Shown: positions 46,511 to 59,176, counted from the stretch's first letter. The stretch is DNA of 64,000 nt from Membranipora membranacea (GCA_914767715.1 OU612067.1:29672162-29736161), one strand, 5' to 3'. Notes: a model not told the origin generated them from the sequence alone. A program made the numbers and translations.

Positions 46511-49302
46511 TCAGTTCATTAAAGTCAATTTTGGCAAATCTTAGGCTAAGAAGTTGACTTCTCTTATTGTTGAAATTTGGTGGCTCATTTGCAGTATAGA
46601 GTTATCACCCCATCTATCTATCTGAGTAAAACATTTTAGTTTCAAGCATGTGGCTAGACTGCTTCACAGAGTAAAGGGGTACAGAGTAAATTTTTTAACA
46701 ATAGTCAAAGACAGAGTTTTTTACTCCTTGGTCAAGGTACCTGCAAGCTTTGTGTCAAGGGGAAAGTTATGTGAAGCTTGATGCCAAAAACTCATTTCAT
46801 CTACTTGTCAGAATTATAGGGTTCTGGAGAATGAACTGAATTCAAAGTTTTTGATTACAGTAAAAAATAGAATATGCAGGCTCTCCCTTAAACATTTCTT
46901 TTTGTACAGCCTTACTCCACAATTAGACTTGATGTTTTATGCTGAAATTACACCTAACTATTCTAGCTAAATTGATAAGGTGGGTATAGCTAGGAAGGCA
47001 GTATTGTGGCAGTTTTTACATTAGGATTAACTATTACAATCCTTGAATGATGCTGCCACAATGTACCCTTGGTCTGTGCAATCATTGAACCTTAAATTTA
47101 TCGAAAGGGCCTCATATCAAATTTATCTGCGGTCCATCGTCTACTGAGCTTTGGTTGGCACCCAGGTGTGCTCCGACCTGCCTGCAAACAGAGAGCAACC
47201 TGGCGCATATGTTGTGGCCTGGCCACTAAGGCAACTAATTTCGCCGCCTATGCTCCGGGATGTGGCTTGTGACAAGACATCTGATTTAAATCAACCTTCA
47301 ATTCTAATCAGATTTAATAATGCCTTAATACATTAATATCATAAAAAAGCAACAAGTCTTGAGACACAAAGATTATCCTCAGGTTTTGATATTCTAATAT
47401 TATATTGCCTTTTAATCCTTTGGAAAAGATAAACAAGGCACAACAGTAACAAATTCTTTCCCTGTAATGAAAGACATAAAATGCAATACAACTGGTTGCT
47501 TACAATTAAGATTTCTTGAGGAATTTGAAGCTTTACTCTGAGAAACAATGTCTGTAATTGCTCTAACTGATATTTTCATCCAGCTTAGGTCTCAATTGTA
47601 CTTGGATCGTTTCAATGCACTGTGTGAAGAACTGCTTCCAATTTTGTTTGGGGGCCATCTCAGATTTGTTGTTTATTGAGGCAGCCCACCTGTTTGGCTA
47701 ACTGAATCCTCAAAAGTAACAACATTATAACTTGTTGCAGTATAGATACAGTCCCAGTACAAATTCAACCGTAACATGAATGCTGTCAATGGATATTTCA
47801 GGACTGCAATTCCTAAATGGTGATAAATACACCAAGGTCGAACATACAGATACAGCTCACTGAAAATGCAGCAGAATATTTCACAAATGTTATTATGTGT
47901 GTTATTAGGGGTGAGCACTCCAGACACACAGTTATCAGAATCCTATACGCATCCAGCATAATTACATTAGTGTTTTTCAATAATAAAAATATTGGGATGA
48001 CATTCGTGTAAAATTTAAGCTCAAACATTTGGGTGTATTTTGAAAATGCTATCATCGAACAGTTTCCACTGAAAGAGCCAAATCCAAACCATGTTTCGGA
48101 ATATAGAAACATACGAAGTGAGGATGGTATAGCATAAACACCTCTCTCCTGAGCACCATCAACTTGATTATGCAATAACTCCCGGAAGAAGGTTTACCCG
48201 GCTAGCCAAGAGTGAAGTGATCGCAACCTTGTATAACTTTTTTAGAAGCATGGACCATGGTTTTGTTGAGTAAAGAGAGTGTGGATAATTGAATGCCGAC
48301 AAAGTATCATGGTCGATTTCAAAAACGTAAATTTATGAGCAGCCAGCCACTAGAGCCTATTGATTCAACATAATATGATATGATATCTTAGATGCGATAT
48401 AATCGGTATAAACAAATGGGGCACACTCAATATGGGCCAATTTTTGTATCAGAACTGGGTTTTCGGGCTTGGAATACTGGTTGGAAAATATATTTGGTCT
48501 GAGCAGGAATTACAAAATATCTAACACTGCAGATATAAATAAAATATTCTATCGAGGTAAAAGTGCAGATCTGACTGGCTAAAAGTGCAATACTACAAGA
48601 CAAACAGAGTATCGAATTGGATTTAGATTCTGGAAATTTCTGAATATGTGTGTAGAATGATGAAGATTATTTATTTTGAGGTACATAGTCATTCTGATAG
48701 AATTTGATGGGTGTCTGTGATGGGTCACCACAATCTATACTGAAAACTTATATCAATCAACAGAAATATTCTTTTGTTTAAGTTCAGTATAGCATCTCCA
48801 TTGTCATTTGTAAATTGCTCCACTCTTTTGATAAAAGGCAATTAAAATTTGTTTGAAACTGTACACAATGGCATTGAAACTACAAATATATAGGCTCTTT
48901 GCACTGCCTTGCGCAACATTGCCACTGCACTGATGTATGAAATAAACACCGTAATGAAAAAGTAAATCGCAATTTTAAATATGTTAAAAAAATATTTCAA
49001 ACATGCCCTCAAAAGCTCATTTAGATAATGTGATGAACTGAGGCTCCAAAAAAAACCAGATCTCTGTGAGTTACCATGTCGAAATGTAATTCTGCCCAAG
49101 CAGAAAAACATGAACTTGGAGATTTTTTTTCAGATTTGGAGTTTTTTGCAGAAAAAAATAAATGAATAGTTAGCTGATTGACTAACGATCCAGGTAACCA
49201 AATGTGGTTATTCTGAATTAAAAACTGTCGGAAGGAGATAGCTTTTGGAAAAGTAAGGAGGAGATAACTACTACTGAGAATTTTTAACTTTAAATAACTG
49301 AG
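46511..49302. repeat. Duplicated block B (partner at 5.3-8.5 kb)
   Basis: Direct copy of block A about 41 kb away, beginning about 415 bp after duplication unit 2. It has the modules in a different order: the CAATAACTCCCGGAAGAAGG segment follows the middle module here, but precedes it in block A. Open frames inside are not conserved between the blocks. Confidence 0.8.
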
Positions 49303-49309
49303 TATCCTT

Positions 49310-50095
49310 GAGATTTACTGGCTATTCTTTACCAAACCTTTATCACCTTATCTGAGCATCGGCTCCTTAAAGTAGCAGACAACCACAGAAATTATATTTT
49401 GATATTTGATGCGTAATGATGTACTCCTGCTAAATTTACATGTTGCAAAAAAAATTTAAATTATTAGAACATCTTCATTATTTTAATTGCAAACTCTCGT
49501 CCACCATTTTGTTTCAGTAACAGGCACACCCAATATGATCGGCCAAGTGTAAATACTCTCGAAATAAATATATCGCCGGAAAAAATTGATGTAGAAAAGT
49601 ATTTGTTTCTAGAATAAACATAGTTATCTTTTGTTTCTTTTGATTTAAATACAAAAACAGTCCTGTCAATTGAAAAATCATCGACAAAAACAATATTTTT
49701 TGCATTCAACAAACAAAAATAAACGCTTTTCTATGAGATTATAAACAAAACATAGTTTCTCAATTTAATTCAGTTTTTTGAAGCCATTGGGGTTAAGGGG
49801 CTGCTGACCGCCCTGTGGTGCAGAACAAAAGGTTATATCTAGGAGTTTCATTGTTAAGTATGTTGCCTATTAGTGGAGGCAAATTGCAAGTGGACGCATA
49901 TCTAGTGGTGCTAGGGTTGTATGCTACTTTTAGCCTTTTGTTGTATTATATATCATATATCAATTTTTCATTTGCTATTCAATGCCCTTTTGGGCCAATG
50001 AGAATATGCTTACATAAGATTCATCACATCTATTTAGCGCACTCCTGTACAAGGTAGGAGTGGGCAAGCTAGGCTATTGTTCGGAGAGCTCACCT
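49310..50095. other. No recognisable gene
   Basis: AT-rich spacer. Two overlapping minus-strand frames at 49.46-49.71 kb have no motif. Confidence 0.35.
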
Positions 50096-50097
50096 CC

Positions 50098-50182
50098 TTT
50101 AGCAGAATGGGTAGTGACCGGGATTCGAACCTGCAACTCTCAGATTGAGAAGCCCGAATCCTAACCACTACGCCACCCTGCC
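50098..50182 (-). repeat. tRNA-derived SINE head
   Basis: Minus strand: GGCAGGGTGGCGTAGTGG is a near-perfect A box context and GCAGGTTCGAATCCCGG a near-perfect B box, spaced as in a tRNA. The anticodon arm (TTCTC/GAGAG) has too short a loop and the acceptor stem does not pair, so this is a tRNA-derived SINE rather than a working tRNA gene. Confidence 0.65.
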
Positions 50183-50529
50183 TGTATTAGACCTGTCCTT
50201 CTTTTCTGGTCTTGTGCTGTCAGGTGGAGCTGAGCGATCTTCTCCAGCCACTTGAGTTTTTCTTCAAGAGCATGTGAGTCATCAAAATCAACGGAGTCAT
50301 CACAGGGAAGTTTTGTCTCCTTCTCATATATTAACCCGTATGTGGTGGCATTAGTTGCGTTTTTGAAATTTCTGTCTGCAAAAAGGATAATGGGAATGAA
50401 AGTGTCCCAATCTGGTACAGACTTGTGCTTGAGTGATTCTAAGAAGGCGGCATATACTCTCATTGACCTTATTGCAGAATTCCTTGCCTTGATTGGTGGT
50501 CGCTGTTGTCGATATGCCCAAAGTAACAC
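50161..50529 (-). pseudogene. Ty3/gypsy-type integrase C-terminal relic
   Basis: Minus-strand frame containing AAFLESLKHKSVPDWDTFIP then IILFADRNFKNATNATTYGL and IYEKETKLPCD. This is the 'xxxxxWDxxLPxxxxAYRxxxHxxTxxxPxxLxYGxxxxLP' pattern that closes the integrase core of Ty3/gypsy elements. 'AYR' has become 'ADR' and the upstream catalytic part is absent. It is a fragment with no LTRs seen. Confidence 0.65.
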
Positions 50530-50559
50530 AGCTAGGCCAAAAGTATTTTAAATTGGGGC

Positions 50560-52150
50560 ACCGGCTATGTGAAGAGATATGTTCATGCCAAGCAACTTGT
50601 CAACTGTTTCGTGTTAACTGATGAGTCTTTTAGTTCGTCTGCTTACTCAGTGGAGAGAACCCAGCAACATTTTACTTGGCAATAGTTCATCTTGTTGCTA
50701 AGATTTATGTTAACACTAATAGCATGTACAGCTACACTGTTCCAACTGCATGTAGATATCATCAGTTGTTGGGAAGGTTTACCTGCTTATATGTGCTGAA
50801 AATTGAATAAATTAGATTCTCATTGAGCAACTCAATAAAAGACTACTGTAAGGCAACTCATTTCGTTGTCTACCCCTACGACATTCCCTTGATGGTGATC
50901 ACTACATTTATTTCCTGGAAGTGATTCAAGCAAACTACAATGAATGAAGATGATTGTACAGATTTGTAAGGCGCTCTCTCTTTATTGGCTTAGTCAGATG
51001 TCAGAGTATGTAATGCGACAAAAACACCACCAGCTAAAAGCACAGGCTATAGTTTAAACTGTTTCTACTTAACAGGCCACTTACAATTTGCATAAGCATC
51101 TGTGTTTCGTGTTTTGCATTTATAAACAACATCATAGATTATTTCTCGATTGTCTGGATTAAGAGATTCTCTCAATTTCGCAAACATCGTAACTTATTTA
51201 CTCACAATTACCTCACATTTTCAATCATAAAATCTTAATCAAGGTCTTGCTTTTTTATCTCCCTATATCAACATTTTGAGGTTAAGATATATTGAGCGGA
51301 ATCCATAAACTTGCATTTTATAAACCTCCATTTATGCCAGTGATAAAAAGGCTATCATAAACTGGTCAGAATATCGACATCATCCCACCAACAAAATGAA
51401 ATCAAATTGGATCAGACTTTTATTAGGCAAAAGCAGACTTGTGCTGCAGAAAGAAAATTGAAAATCCCATAAACATTAAATCACATAAATTTGCTACATC
51501 AAATTAATGGCATTAACAGTATTTTCATAATAATATAAATGATACTATTTAGATTATTAGGCCAGGAAATTGCCAGTTTTTCCAACTTCAACTCCTAATA
51601 TTTTTCCGACTCCTGATGCTTCTCAAATCTTGTAACCAGCTCCGGGTGGTCTACGATTAAAATTAACATTAATTTGGTTGTAGAACCCTGTTACAAAATG
51701 ACCTACCAAAGTTCTCTCAGAATATTGACAGTCAGATCAGAGATCGTGCTCTGAACCAAAATATAAATGACAACCAATATAGTTTAAGGGCATCATAGTG
51801 CCACACAAGAAAGCTGTATGTACATCATGGTCTAACCAGACAATTACAAAATTATGGAGATTCAGAAACTTCTGAGACTTCTAACAGTGTGTAACACCTT
51901 AATGGTCAGGTATCTAAACTCAAATGTTCAACAGAAAAAACCAACTAGGTTGGGCAACAACCTTGTCGTGTACAAGGAAGGTGTTCACAATCGTGATTGC
52001 AGCATGAAAATTGCGTAAAAACTAATTTCAGTGGCTATCCATACTGATTGTTCATGATGGCATAGATGGCGACATTCAAGATCCCGTATGCATCATTATG
52101 TAAAAATTTGAAAGGGTCTGTTATCACTTTGGGAACCTGAATTCTGCTCC
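50560..52150. other. No recognisable gene
   Basis: AT-rich, with no long open frames, no splice-supported exons and no repeat shared with the rest of the window that I noticed. Confidence 0.4.
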
Positions 52151-52156
52151 TAAAAA

Positions 52157-52567
52157 CTACGTAGGAATGAGACAAAGAACAGTGATGCCACTTATTTTCA
52201 TAATGTAGATGCCAGCAACAATCATATCACAATCTCTATGCTGCCAAGCTGATATATTTCCTACCTTTCTCTTAGCTATGAGTTCTCTTAATGTCAGTGG
52301 AATGGTAATGAATATAACTAGAAATGCTGGAAATAGTTGAGCTTTGTACTGGAAAAATAGTTTTCCTGCGATGGTTGTTTCCAAGTGTCTTGGTCTATTG
52401 CTGTACCTGACAGCATCATTTAGAAATCTAGTGCTGTTCTGGTCACTCCTTCCTTCTCCTCGGCCTATTGTCGGCAGTGATGCTTGCAGATGAGTAAAAT
52501 TATCTGGCAAAGATACCGATTCCATCTCTTTAGTCACATTGAGGCAGCAACACATCACATGCAACAC
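52157..52567 (-). CDS. Orphan 136-codon frame
   Basis: Minus-strand open frame with a hydrophobic segment (LFPAFLVIFITIPLTL) and a polar N-terminal part (NFTHLQASLPTIGRGEGRSD). No family is recognised and no promoter or splice signals stand out. It may be an exon of a membrane protein or a chance frame. Confidence 0.2.
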   Translation of the reverse strand: MLHVMCCCLNVTKEMESVSLPDNFTHLQASLPTIGRGEGRSDQNSTRFLNDAVRYSNRPRHLETTIAGKLFFQYKAQLFPAFLVIFITIPLTLRELIAKRKVGNISAWQHRDCDMIVAGIYIMKISGITVLCLIPT

Positions 52568-52885
52568 CTTCTAAGCGTCACCTAATTACCTCACCATGAC
52601 AGTTACTAATTCCCCTCCCATAAGCGAGAAAAGTTTAAAGTGTGAAGCTCAGTTATTGATTGTGCCATAATGAGCTTGTAGAGCTGTTTTATCAATCAGC
52701 TAAAGAACCACATAAACCCAATGTAAAAGAATTACAATCTATAAAAAATATGCAATTAAAAAAGAGTTCTCGAAGCTCATAGCAAGGCAGGTGAAGTTTA
52801 GTCAAGTCAAGCAAGGACGTTACTAGCAAACCATTATTACTGGGAAAGCATTGGCATATATTTTGCATGGCTTTCCCATGAATTT

Positions 52886-52917
52886 GGCATGGCATGGCAT
52901 GGCATGGTATGGAAACT
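52886..52917. repeat. (GGCAT)n short tandem repeat
   Basis: Five to six GGCAT units (the last one changed to GGTAT) around 52888-52912. Confidence 0.85.
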
Positions 52918-52919
52918 GG

Positions 52920-54175
52920 TTTTGAGCATATCTAAATGTCAGATTGTGTGAAAATCAAGAAACGCTGGATGATTATACCTATGTACCTAAGAGTGGAAAG
53001 CTAATATGATTAAGTGAACGAACATGTAGCTACATCCATGTCACCTCAGTGTGATAACAGCATAATCTTAACAAAAGTGCAACTTATAAGTCAGGCAAAT
53101 TTACTGAGAGGACGTTTAGGGATAAGAATAATTTCGCTTTGATGCAGTAATATTTATATCTATTGGTTCCTGCCAGCCAGTGAAATTGCACTGCAGTAGC
53201 ATTCTTTATACAATATGCAATCAAAATGTAATAACAGTAATAATAACATGATATAATAGGATTGAGCCAAGTACACTCTTTAAATAGCATTTCTCTAGAT
53301 GCATACTTATGATAACATTTTTGACTGAGGAAATTTATCTATTTAGTTATGTGACGCTCCTCAGAGAGATTAATTATTTGATACTAGAACTGTGGTCTCC
53401 ACCTCTCACAATACCCGCCTGCAATGCATGTGCTTGCCATAACATACTACATGTATGTGTACTCCTTACACAATGATCCACACGGCCGAGAGGGAGGGAG
53501 GGAGGCGAGATCTACTAATAAGTGTGATCCTGTTTGACTGCATACCAATGCTTCTCCCCATCCTACTGGTGAGCTGCAGGCATCTCTAGAGGGAGCAACT
53601 ACAAATAAATGCAAGTTAGGTAAAACCTGATCTACATTGAACTGATCTAGTCAAATACTGATTTTGTGTAATGTATTTGACTGGCAAGTAAAATTGGCAT
53701 CTTTGACAACTGGGAAGTCACATACAACCAGGTTACCAGTTTAAGCGGTAGCTGTTATAACAGCAATTTTGTGTACTTTTCCAAAAATTTTCTTTACATG
53801 TGAATATATCGGCAAACAATTATTCGATTTTGATTATGATTTTTTTCATTACACACACAAAAACATTAACTGTCGTAAAATATCTTCGAAGCCTCATAAA
53901 ATGTTGATTAATTAGGATTATGGACACCATTTCTAAAACAACTAGGTTAAAAACCCTTTAGGAAATTGTTTTGATATTATCTATCTCATAGTAAAAACAA
54001 GGGGGCTTTTGATTGGATTATCCGCACCAGAGATAATGCACTGTTAATCATAGCGACAGCATGCCAATCAGCTGCCTGTACAGTGATGATGGGAACAATT
54101 GGCAATATGGCAGACAGCTGAATTTCATGATGACAAAACTATACAGCTCTATCTCTCTTAGTAAAAGAGATAATC
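52920..54175. other. No recognisable gene
   Basis: AT-rich spacer with a short GGGA-rich tract (about 53490-53505). No coding signal. Confidence 0.4.
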
Positions 54176-54180
54176 ATAGA

Positions 54181-54369
54181 TTACAAAAATTGGTGTGATT
54201 GAGTCCTCAACTCGATTTGTGTTAAATAAGGGACGGTACTTTTACAACCTTTCAATAAAATTTTGGCTATAGAAATCACTGCATCAGCTTCTGATCCCAG
54301 CAACGGACATCGTGATGACTTGAATAGGGGTGCGAAATTAAGTAATACCTCACGAACATTTTCATCCAC
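54181..54369 (-). CDS. Unassigned coding-like segment
   Basis: 62-codon minus-strand frame including NFAPLFKSSRCPLLGSEADA then VISIAKILLKGC. It reads like an ordered protein segment, but no family, splice sites or continuation are clear. Confidence 0.2.
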   Translation of the reverse strand: MDENVREVLLNFAPLFKSSRCPLLGSEADAVISIAKILLKGCKSTVPYLTQIELRTQSHQFL

Positions 54370-54505
54370 AGAAAATAAGATGAATGAAATTAATCAGGGT
54401 ATTATGTAACTGTTGGGTCAGAGTATGCTTCAATTGATGGTAAAGATTTAAAATTCATTTGACTGTTGCTGGGTAGATTTTGATAGGATTGAAAAGCGTG
54501 CCGAA

Positions 54506-54763
54506 ATGCACAAGATCACTGTGAAAGAATTTCAGACTAAAAAAGGAGCAATTGAATACCTGAAGCGACAGGGGATCACCCAACCTGAGCGCAGATATAC
54601 AGAGACCATACAAACTACCTTCTCCTCGACCACAACCAGCACCGCAAGTTTACATAATCTCAAATGCCTAGAACCTCAAAGTAGGTCAATTACTGAAATC
54701 AGGGATGCTGGCACAGGGCCAGACACAAGGTTGAGAGCATTGAATCAACCTGCCAACAGGTAG
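54506..54763 (+). CDS. Unassigned coding-like segment
   Basis: 85-codon plus-strand frame beginning MHKITVKEFQTKKGAIEYLK, with a Thr/Ser-rich middle. No recognised domain, so it may be a chance frame. Confidence 0.2.
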   Translation: MHKITVKEFQTKKGAIEYLKRQGITQPERRYTETIQTTFSSTTTSTASLHNLKCLEPQSRSITEIRDAGTGPDTRLRALNQPANR

Positions 54764-54769
54764 CATTAT

Positions 54770-55415
54770 ACTAAATAGAGGATTCAGTGGTCGAGCCCTG
54801 CTACACTAATATAATTATCGCACATTGTTTACAGTTTACTTGTGCACTTGATTTGTTCCACTTCCAACAAGACTAACCAACTCAATCACTGTCTAATTCT
54901 ACTCTTGGTCTCCTAGATGTTGGACCAGCAAAGTCAGTCAATGGTGGCGTGGCCGCAGGCACGTCCTGAACATCTACATCTACAATCAAGTCATAAAATA
55001 ATTCAATTCGCTGGCAGATAAGCGGACGTGTCAACCATGCAACATGCACAATAACCCTAACATCAGAATATGCAATATTTTCTGACTAAAACTAGTAGGA
55101 CCTAGTGCTACGAGAGCGACTGAACATCGGGAGGCAAACTTGAACAATAGCAGTCCAGAACAACAGAAAAGAAGGCGGCAAGCTGGTTGGTATATCTGTT
55201 ACCTTGTGCTACAGAATCCTCGCTCACAGTTGGAGCGGTGCTAAAATTGATCAAACAATGGTGATGCAATGGAAAGAGAAAGAGGCGTGGTGTATGCAGG
55301 TGTTGTTGTAATTGTATGGCAAGATGTGCAGCAATCGGCCTAGTATTAGTAAGCAGGCCAACCACCAATCCAACATCATCATCATGGATTAGCATGGCAT
55401 TGTTGTTCTTCACAA
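54770..55415. other. Unassigned DNA
   Basis: The minus-strand 101-codon frame at 55108-55413 has a His-rich run and no recognised motif. It adjoins the truncated 3' end of the 55.4-59.6-kb LINE. Confidence 0.3.
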
Positions 55416-55419
55416 TTGG

Positions 55420-56499
55420 GAAAGATGAGATCAGAAAAAGTCATCCTCAACAAGTTTATCAACATCCTATTATTCCTACACCAACTTTCTATCAAGTGTA
55501 GATCAGTATCACATAAATCATTAAGTGTATCAAAGTTGTCAGATTTTTATACGAAAACTGTATCATCAGCGTAGGCAAATGCCTTGGAATGTAATGTGTA
55601 GGATAAAAGATCATTGACTTATATGAGGAATAAACTTGGTGCCAGAATTGAGCCTTGGGGGACACCAATATCTATCAGAAGAATTTTTGAACTTTTTGCA
55701 CCTTGTTGTATAGCTACAAATTGTGTCCTATCTGTTAGGAAGGATTTTATGAGGGAGTGCAGTTTGCCCGTTATACCGTACATTGTCAATTTTTTCAGAA
55801 GAATTTCATGGTCGACGCAGTCAAAAGCTATTTTGAAATCCAAAAACATAATAGCAACAAAGTGACCATCTGATCTTGCTGACAAACAGTCAGAAATGAG
55901 TTTGTGTAGGGAATCAACACAGGAATAACCTTCTCTAAATCCGCATTGTAATTTGTGAAGAAGTTTGTTTGTGGTGAGATATTTTTGAATTTGGGAATTC
56001 ACATGTTTCTCAAAAATCTTAGATAGCACAGGAAGTATTGATATAGGGCGATAATTAGATGGATCTTTGATATCTCCACCCTTATGAATAGGAATTACTC
56101 TTGCGGTTTTCCACTGTGAAGGAAATACACCCTCTATTAATGCTCTATTGAACATGTCAGTTACAATGTCGCATATGTAAGGCCATGTTTTCCTCAAAAC
56201 CTTAACAGATATACCATCATGACCAGTTGCTTTATTGTCAGAAATGTTTTTTAAATATTTGAAACAAATTTCTGGAGTAAAGCGAGTCAATTGAGAAAAC
56301 GTTTGGGTTGTCACTGGTCTAATCATGTTATATTCATGGAATCAGGAATTTCTTTGGTTATGGATTTTGCAATCGATGTAAAGTGTCTGTTGAATTCATC
56401 AGGGGATAAACCACCGATATTGACCATCGGTGAAATTTTAGTTTGATTGATTTTTGTTATTTTTAATTATACCTGAAATAACCGATTTTTTTCTTCTTC
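55420..56499 (-). pseudogene. LINE ORF2, reverse transcriptase part (decayed)
   Basis: Minus strand: ISDNKATGHDGISVKVLRKT, PSQWKTARVIPIHKGGD, SNYRPISILPVLSKIFEKH, FLDFKIAFDCVDHEILLKKL and IGVPQGSILAPSLFLI. An in-frame TAA then replaces the expected Tyr before VNDL, and the catalytic block FAYADDTVFV is present but followed by another stop. The thumb region ends near 55.42 kb, so the 3' end is missing. The RT wording fits the CR1/L2 group. It continues upstream across the palindromic element to 57181-58146. Confidence 0.85.
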
Positions 56500-56503
56500 T
56501 TAA

Positions 56504-57176
56504 AGGGATAATACACTTCTGATCTCTGTTTGGCAGCCAATGGAGCACAGAAAAATGTATGTACATACAAAAACTCCTTATTTGTAATTCAAAACCCCTT
56601 GTTCTGCTCAAATGTGCATTCTAAATTGTAGTTGTGCATCTCCAACAAGAAATAAGACAACTAACAGAATTGCTTGTGATCTGAAAAAAGCTGATTTTAT
56701 AAGCAGTTGTGTGCTCCTACCTCTTGGTTAGTGTTTCAATTGTCCAGATACACAAAGTGCGCATGTGCAATAAGAATACCTTTTGACTTTAGCTTGTTAT
56801 TTTCTAACAGCCCAGCTTAACACTTTTATTACCATAACCGGATATGGTAATAAAAGTGTTAAGCTGGGCTGTTAGAAAATAACAAGCTAAAGTCAAAAGG
56901 TCATCCTTATTGCACATGCGCACTTTGAGTATCTGGACAATTGAAACACTAACCAAGAGGTAGGAGCACACAACTGCTCACAAAATCAGCTTTTTTCAGA
57001 TCACAAGCAATTCTGTTAGTTGTCTTATTTCTTGTTGGAGATGCACAACTACAATTTAGAATGCACATTTGAGCAGAACAAGGGGTTTTGAATTACAAAT
57101 AAGGAGTTTTTGTATGTACATACATTTTTCTGTGCTCCATTGGCTGCCAAACAGAGATCAGAAGTGTATTATCCCT
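56504..57176. mobile_element. Palindromic TTAA-flanked element inside the LINE
   Basis: 673 bp, almost a perfect inverted repeat with its centre near 56840 (ATTACCATA-accgga-TATGGTAAT). TTAA stands at both borders (56500-56503 and 57177-57180). Ends are AGGGATAATACACTTCTG / CAGAAGTGTATTATCCCT. A TTAA target with RGG...CCY ends fits the Kolobok superfamily; piggyBac-like is the alternative. There is no ORF of its own. It interrupts the LINE ORF2 between the endonuclease linker and the RT. Confidence 0.85.
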
Positions 57177-58146
57177 TTAATCAAATTTGTAACATAATTG
57201 CGTTGAATTTTGTATTCTTCCCATTTGCCCTCTATCTTCAATCTATCACGCAAATGCATGTGTGATTTTACCACATCATCTAACCATTTGGGCAGTTGAG
57301 CAGTTTTTACAAATCTTTTCTTGGTGATGACAAGTGTTTTGATTAATGAACTATAGGTGTCATTAAATCTTGCATACATACGGTCTACAGTATTCTCACA
57401 CAATACATCATTAAAGTGACGACCTGAAAAAAGGTCATGTATATTCTGGTTTGTAAATTTGGAATAGTCATTGAATTCAAATGATGTTCCTTTTGCTTTT
57501 ACCTTTAATGTGGAAAATAAAATTTTAATGAAAACCAAGTAATGATCACTCATTCCATATTTTATAATTCCACTCTCTGACATGTCTGAGGGCAGATTTG
57601 TGTATATGTGATCGATCAGGGTGCTGGATGTTTCTGTAACTCTTGTTGACGGAAGGAAAAAGATTTAACAATATTCAACCACTTTCTGTTGCTTCTTTGT
57701 TCAAGGATGTTGATGTTAAAATCTCCAAATATAATCATTTCATTATACAGTGAAAAAGCTTTTTCAAAGTATTCGTAAGCAAGATCATACCATGCGGACT
57801 TGGAGTTGGGAGGTCTGTATATAAATGAGACTAAACAACTTTTATTTGTACTTGGCTTTACTTTGATAGTTATAGACTCAGGCATGCTATTGTCAAAATC
57901 TGCAAGATGTTCGAATTGCACGGATTCATGTATGTAGACAATGAGACCACCACCGTAACCATATCCCCGATCTCTCCTAATCACCTGATAACCTGGCACC
58001 GCATAAATACCAACACCATCATGCTCATTCAAAAATGTTTCTGCTAATCCTAGAATTGCGAATTTACGTTGATGCAAAATTGATTTTATCTCCTCTATTT
58101 TGCTGGTGATTCCACAGAGATTCAAAAATGCAAATTCAGAATTCAT
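57158..58146 (-). pseudogene. LINE ORF2, endonuclease part
   Basis: The start codon is five bases after the ORF1 stop (TGAGATAATG). Endonuclease landmarks: NLCGITSKIEEIKSIL, LGLAETFLNE, RDRGYGYGGGLIVYIHESV, SFIYRPPNS and IIFGDFNINIL. A frameshift near 57.65 kb breaks the frame. TSSTLIDHIYTNLP and KYGMSDHYLVF (the SDH motif) follow in another frame from 57583. The linker runs to the palindromic element at 57181. Confidence 0.8.
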
Positions 58147-58150
58147 TATC

Positions 58151-59155
58151 TCATTTGCTCAAATTGACATTTAACACTTTATGATTGGAGACAATAATGC
58201 CATTTTTAATAGAAAAAAGAAAATCATCATGAGGATGGAACTTAATTTTGAATATTCTCGTTGGTTTGCCCTCCTTAAAAATTCTTTCTGATGTAGCATG
58301 AGGGTAGAGCACTTTTATATCATTTATTACAGTGCTGTCCTCAGCATCTAGTGGGACACCTTCCAACATACCCATATTTTCTGTCAGGGACCTCGGGTCG
58401 ATTGTTTGGCGTATACTTGATCCACCAAATAGATCAGTGTTCCATTTGCGTAGGATGTTGTTTCTCGTTTCTTGGTGGTTGAACTGTATCATAATTTTGG
58501 GTTTGTTTGTATTGAAGTTATATCTGGTAACCTTTACTATAATGATTGGCCCAAAGGTTTTGTTGAGGGTGCGTCTGATGGTATCTTGGTTAAAGTTGCT
58601 GTAGGTCATGGAGTCCTTCATAATATCTATGACAAGATTGTCTATAGGGCGGAAACTGTTGTCTATTTTTTGTTCTTTTGGGGGTTGTGTTCTCATGCTG
58701 GTTCGATTGTTGTTGTTCGTTGAGGAAGTTGATGGCAGATTAAGTTGCTGATGATTATAGTTAGCCCAGTGTTGTGCTGATGCTGTTTGATTGTTGGGAG
58801 AAACTTTTTCATGTGGTGAGGAATTTGAATTGCATTCCAATTTACTTGTTAGATGTTTGTTGATGCTGGTTTCAAGTTGGTCGAATTGATGTTGTATTTG
58901 ATCGGTTATTGGTTGTTGGTCAACAAGTTTCTGTATTAAAGTGCTTTGTTGTTTAACTTTATTTTCTAGCTCCGAGATTTTTCTCATCATGACACTGATG
59001 AGGCTTTGGATATTGCTGCATGATTCACATGTGATGCCTGATGTTCTTTGATGATTGTGAGAGCTGGTGCTTTCCATGGCAACTGATGTGCTGGAGCTTT
59101 GATTGGACGTGTAGCTGTTTTCCAGACTTGGTATTTGAACTTCTGCCGCATTCAT
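58151..59155 (-). CDS. LINE ORF1 protein
   Basis: 334 codons, intact. Ser/Thr/Asn-rich start, CESCSNIQSLISVM, then a predicted coiled coil (MMRKISELENKVKQQSTLIQ and on, about residues 57-95), a polar Asn-rich linker, and an RRM/CTD-like region (IIIVKVTRYNFNTNKPKIMI and onwards). This order is usual for ORF1 nucleic-acid-binding proteins of CR1/L2-group LINEs. It stands 22 bp after the upstream ORF and five bases before ORF2. The intact frame contrasts with the decayed ORF2. Confidence 0.75.
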   Translation of the reverse strand: MNAAEVQIPSLENSYTSNQSSSTSVAMESTSSHNHQRTSGITCESCSNIQSLISVMMRKISELENKVKQQSTLIQKLVDQQPITDQIQHQFDQLETSINKHLTSKLECNSNSSPHEKVSPNNQTASAQHWANYNHQQLNLPSTSSTNNNNRTSMRTQPPKEQKIDNSFRPIDNLVIDIMKDSMTYSNFNQDTIRRTLNKTFGPIIIVKVTRYNFNTNKPKIMIQFNHQETRNNILRKWNTDLFGGSSIRQTIDPRSLTENMGMLEGVPLDAEDSTVINDIKVLYPHATSERIFKEGKPTRIFKIKFHPHDDFLFSIKNGIIVSNHKVLNVNLSK

Positions 59156-59176
59156 GCCTTGCTCGGATGGAATGAA

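Noticed and set aside
58332-58723. Plus-strand frames opposite LINE ORF1
   Set aside because: Antisense shadows of an intact, domain-bearing minus-strand ORF.
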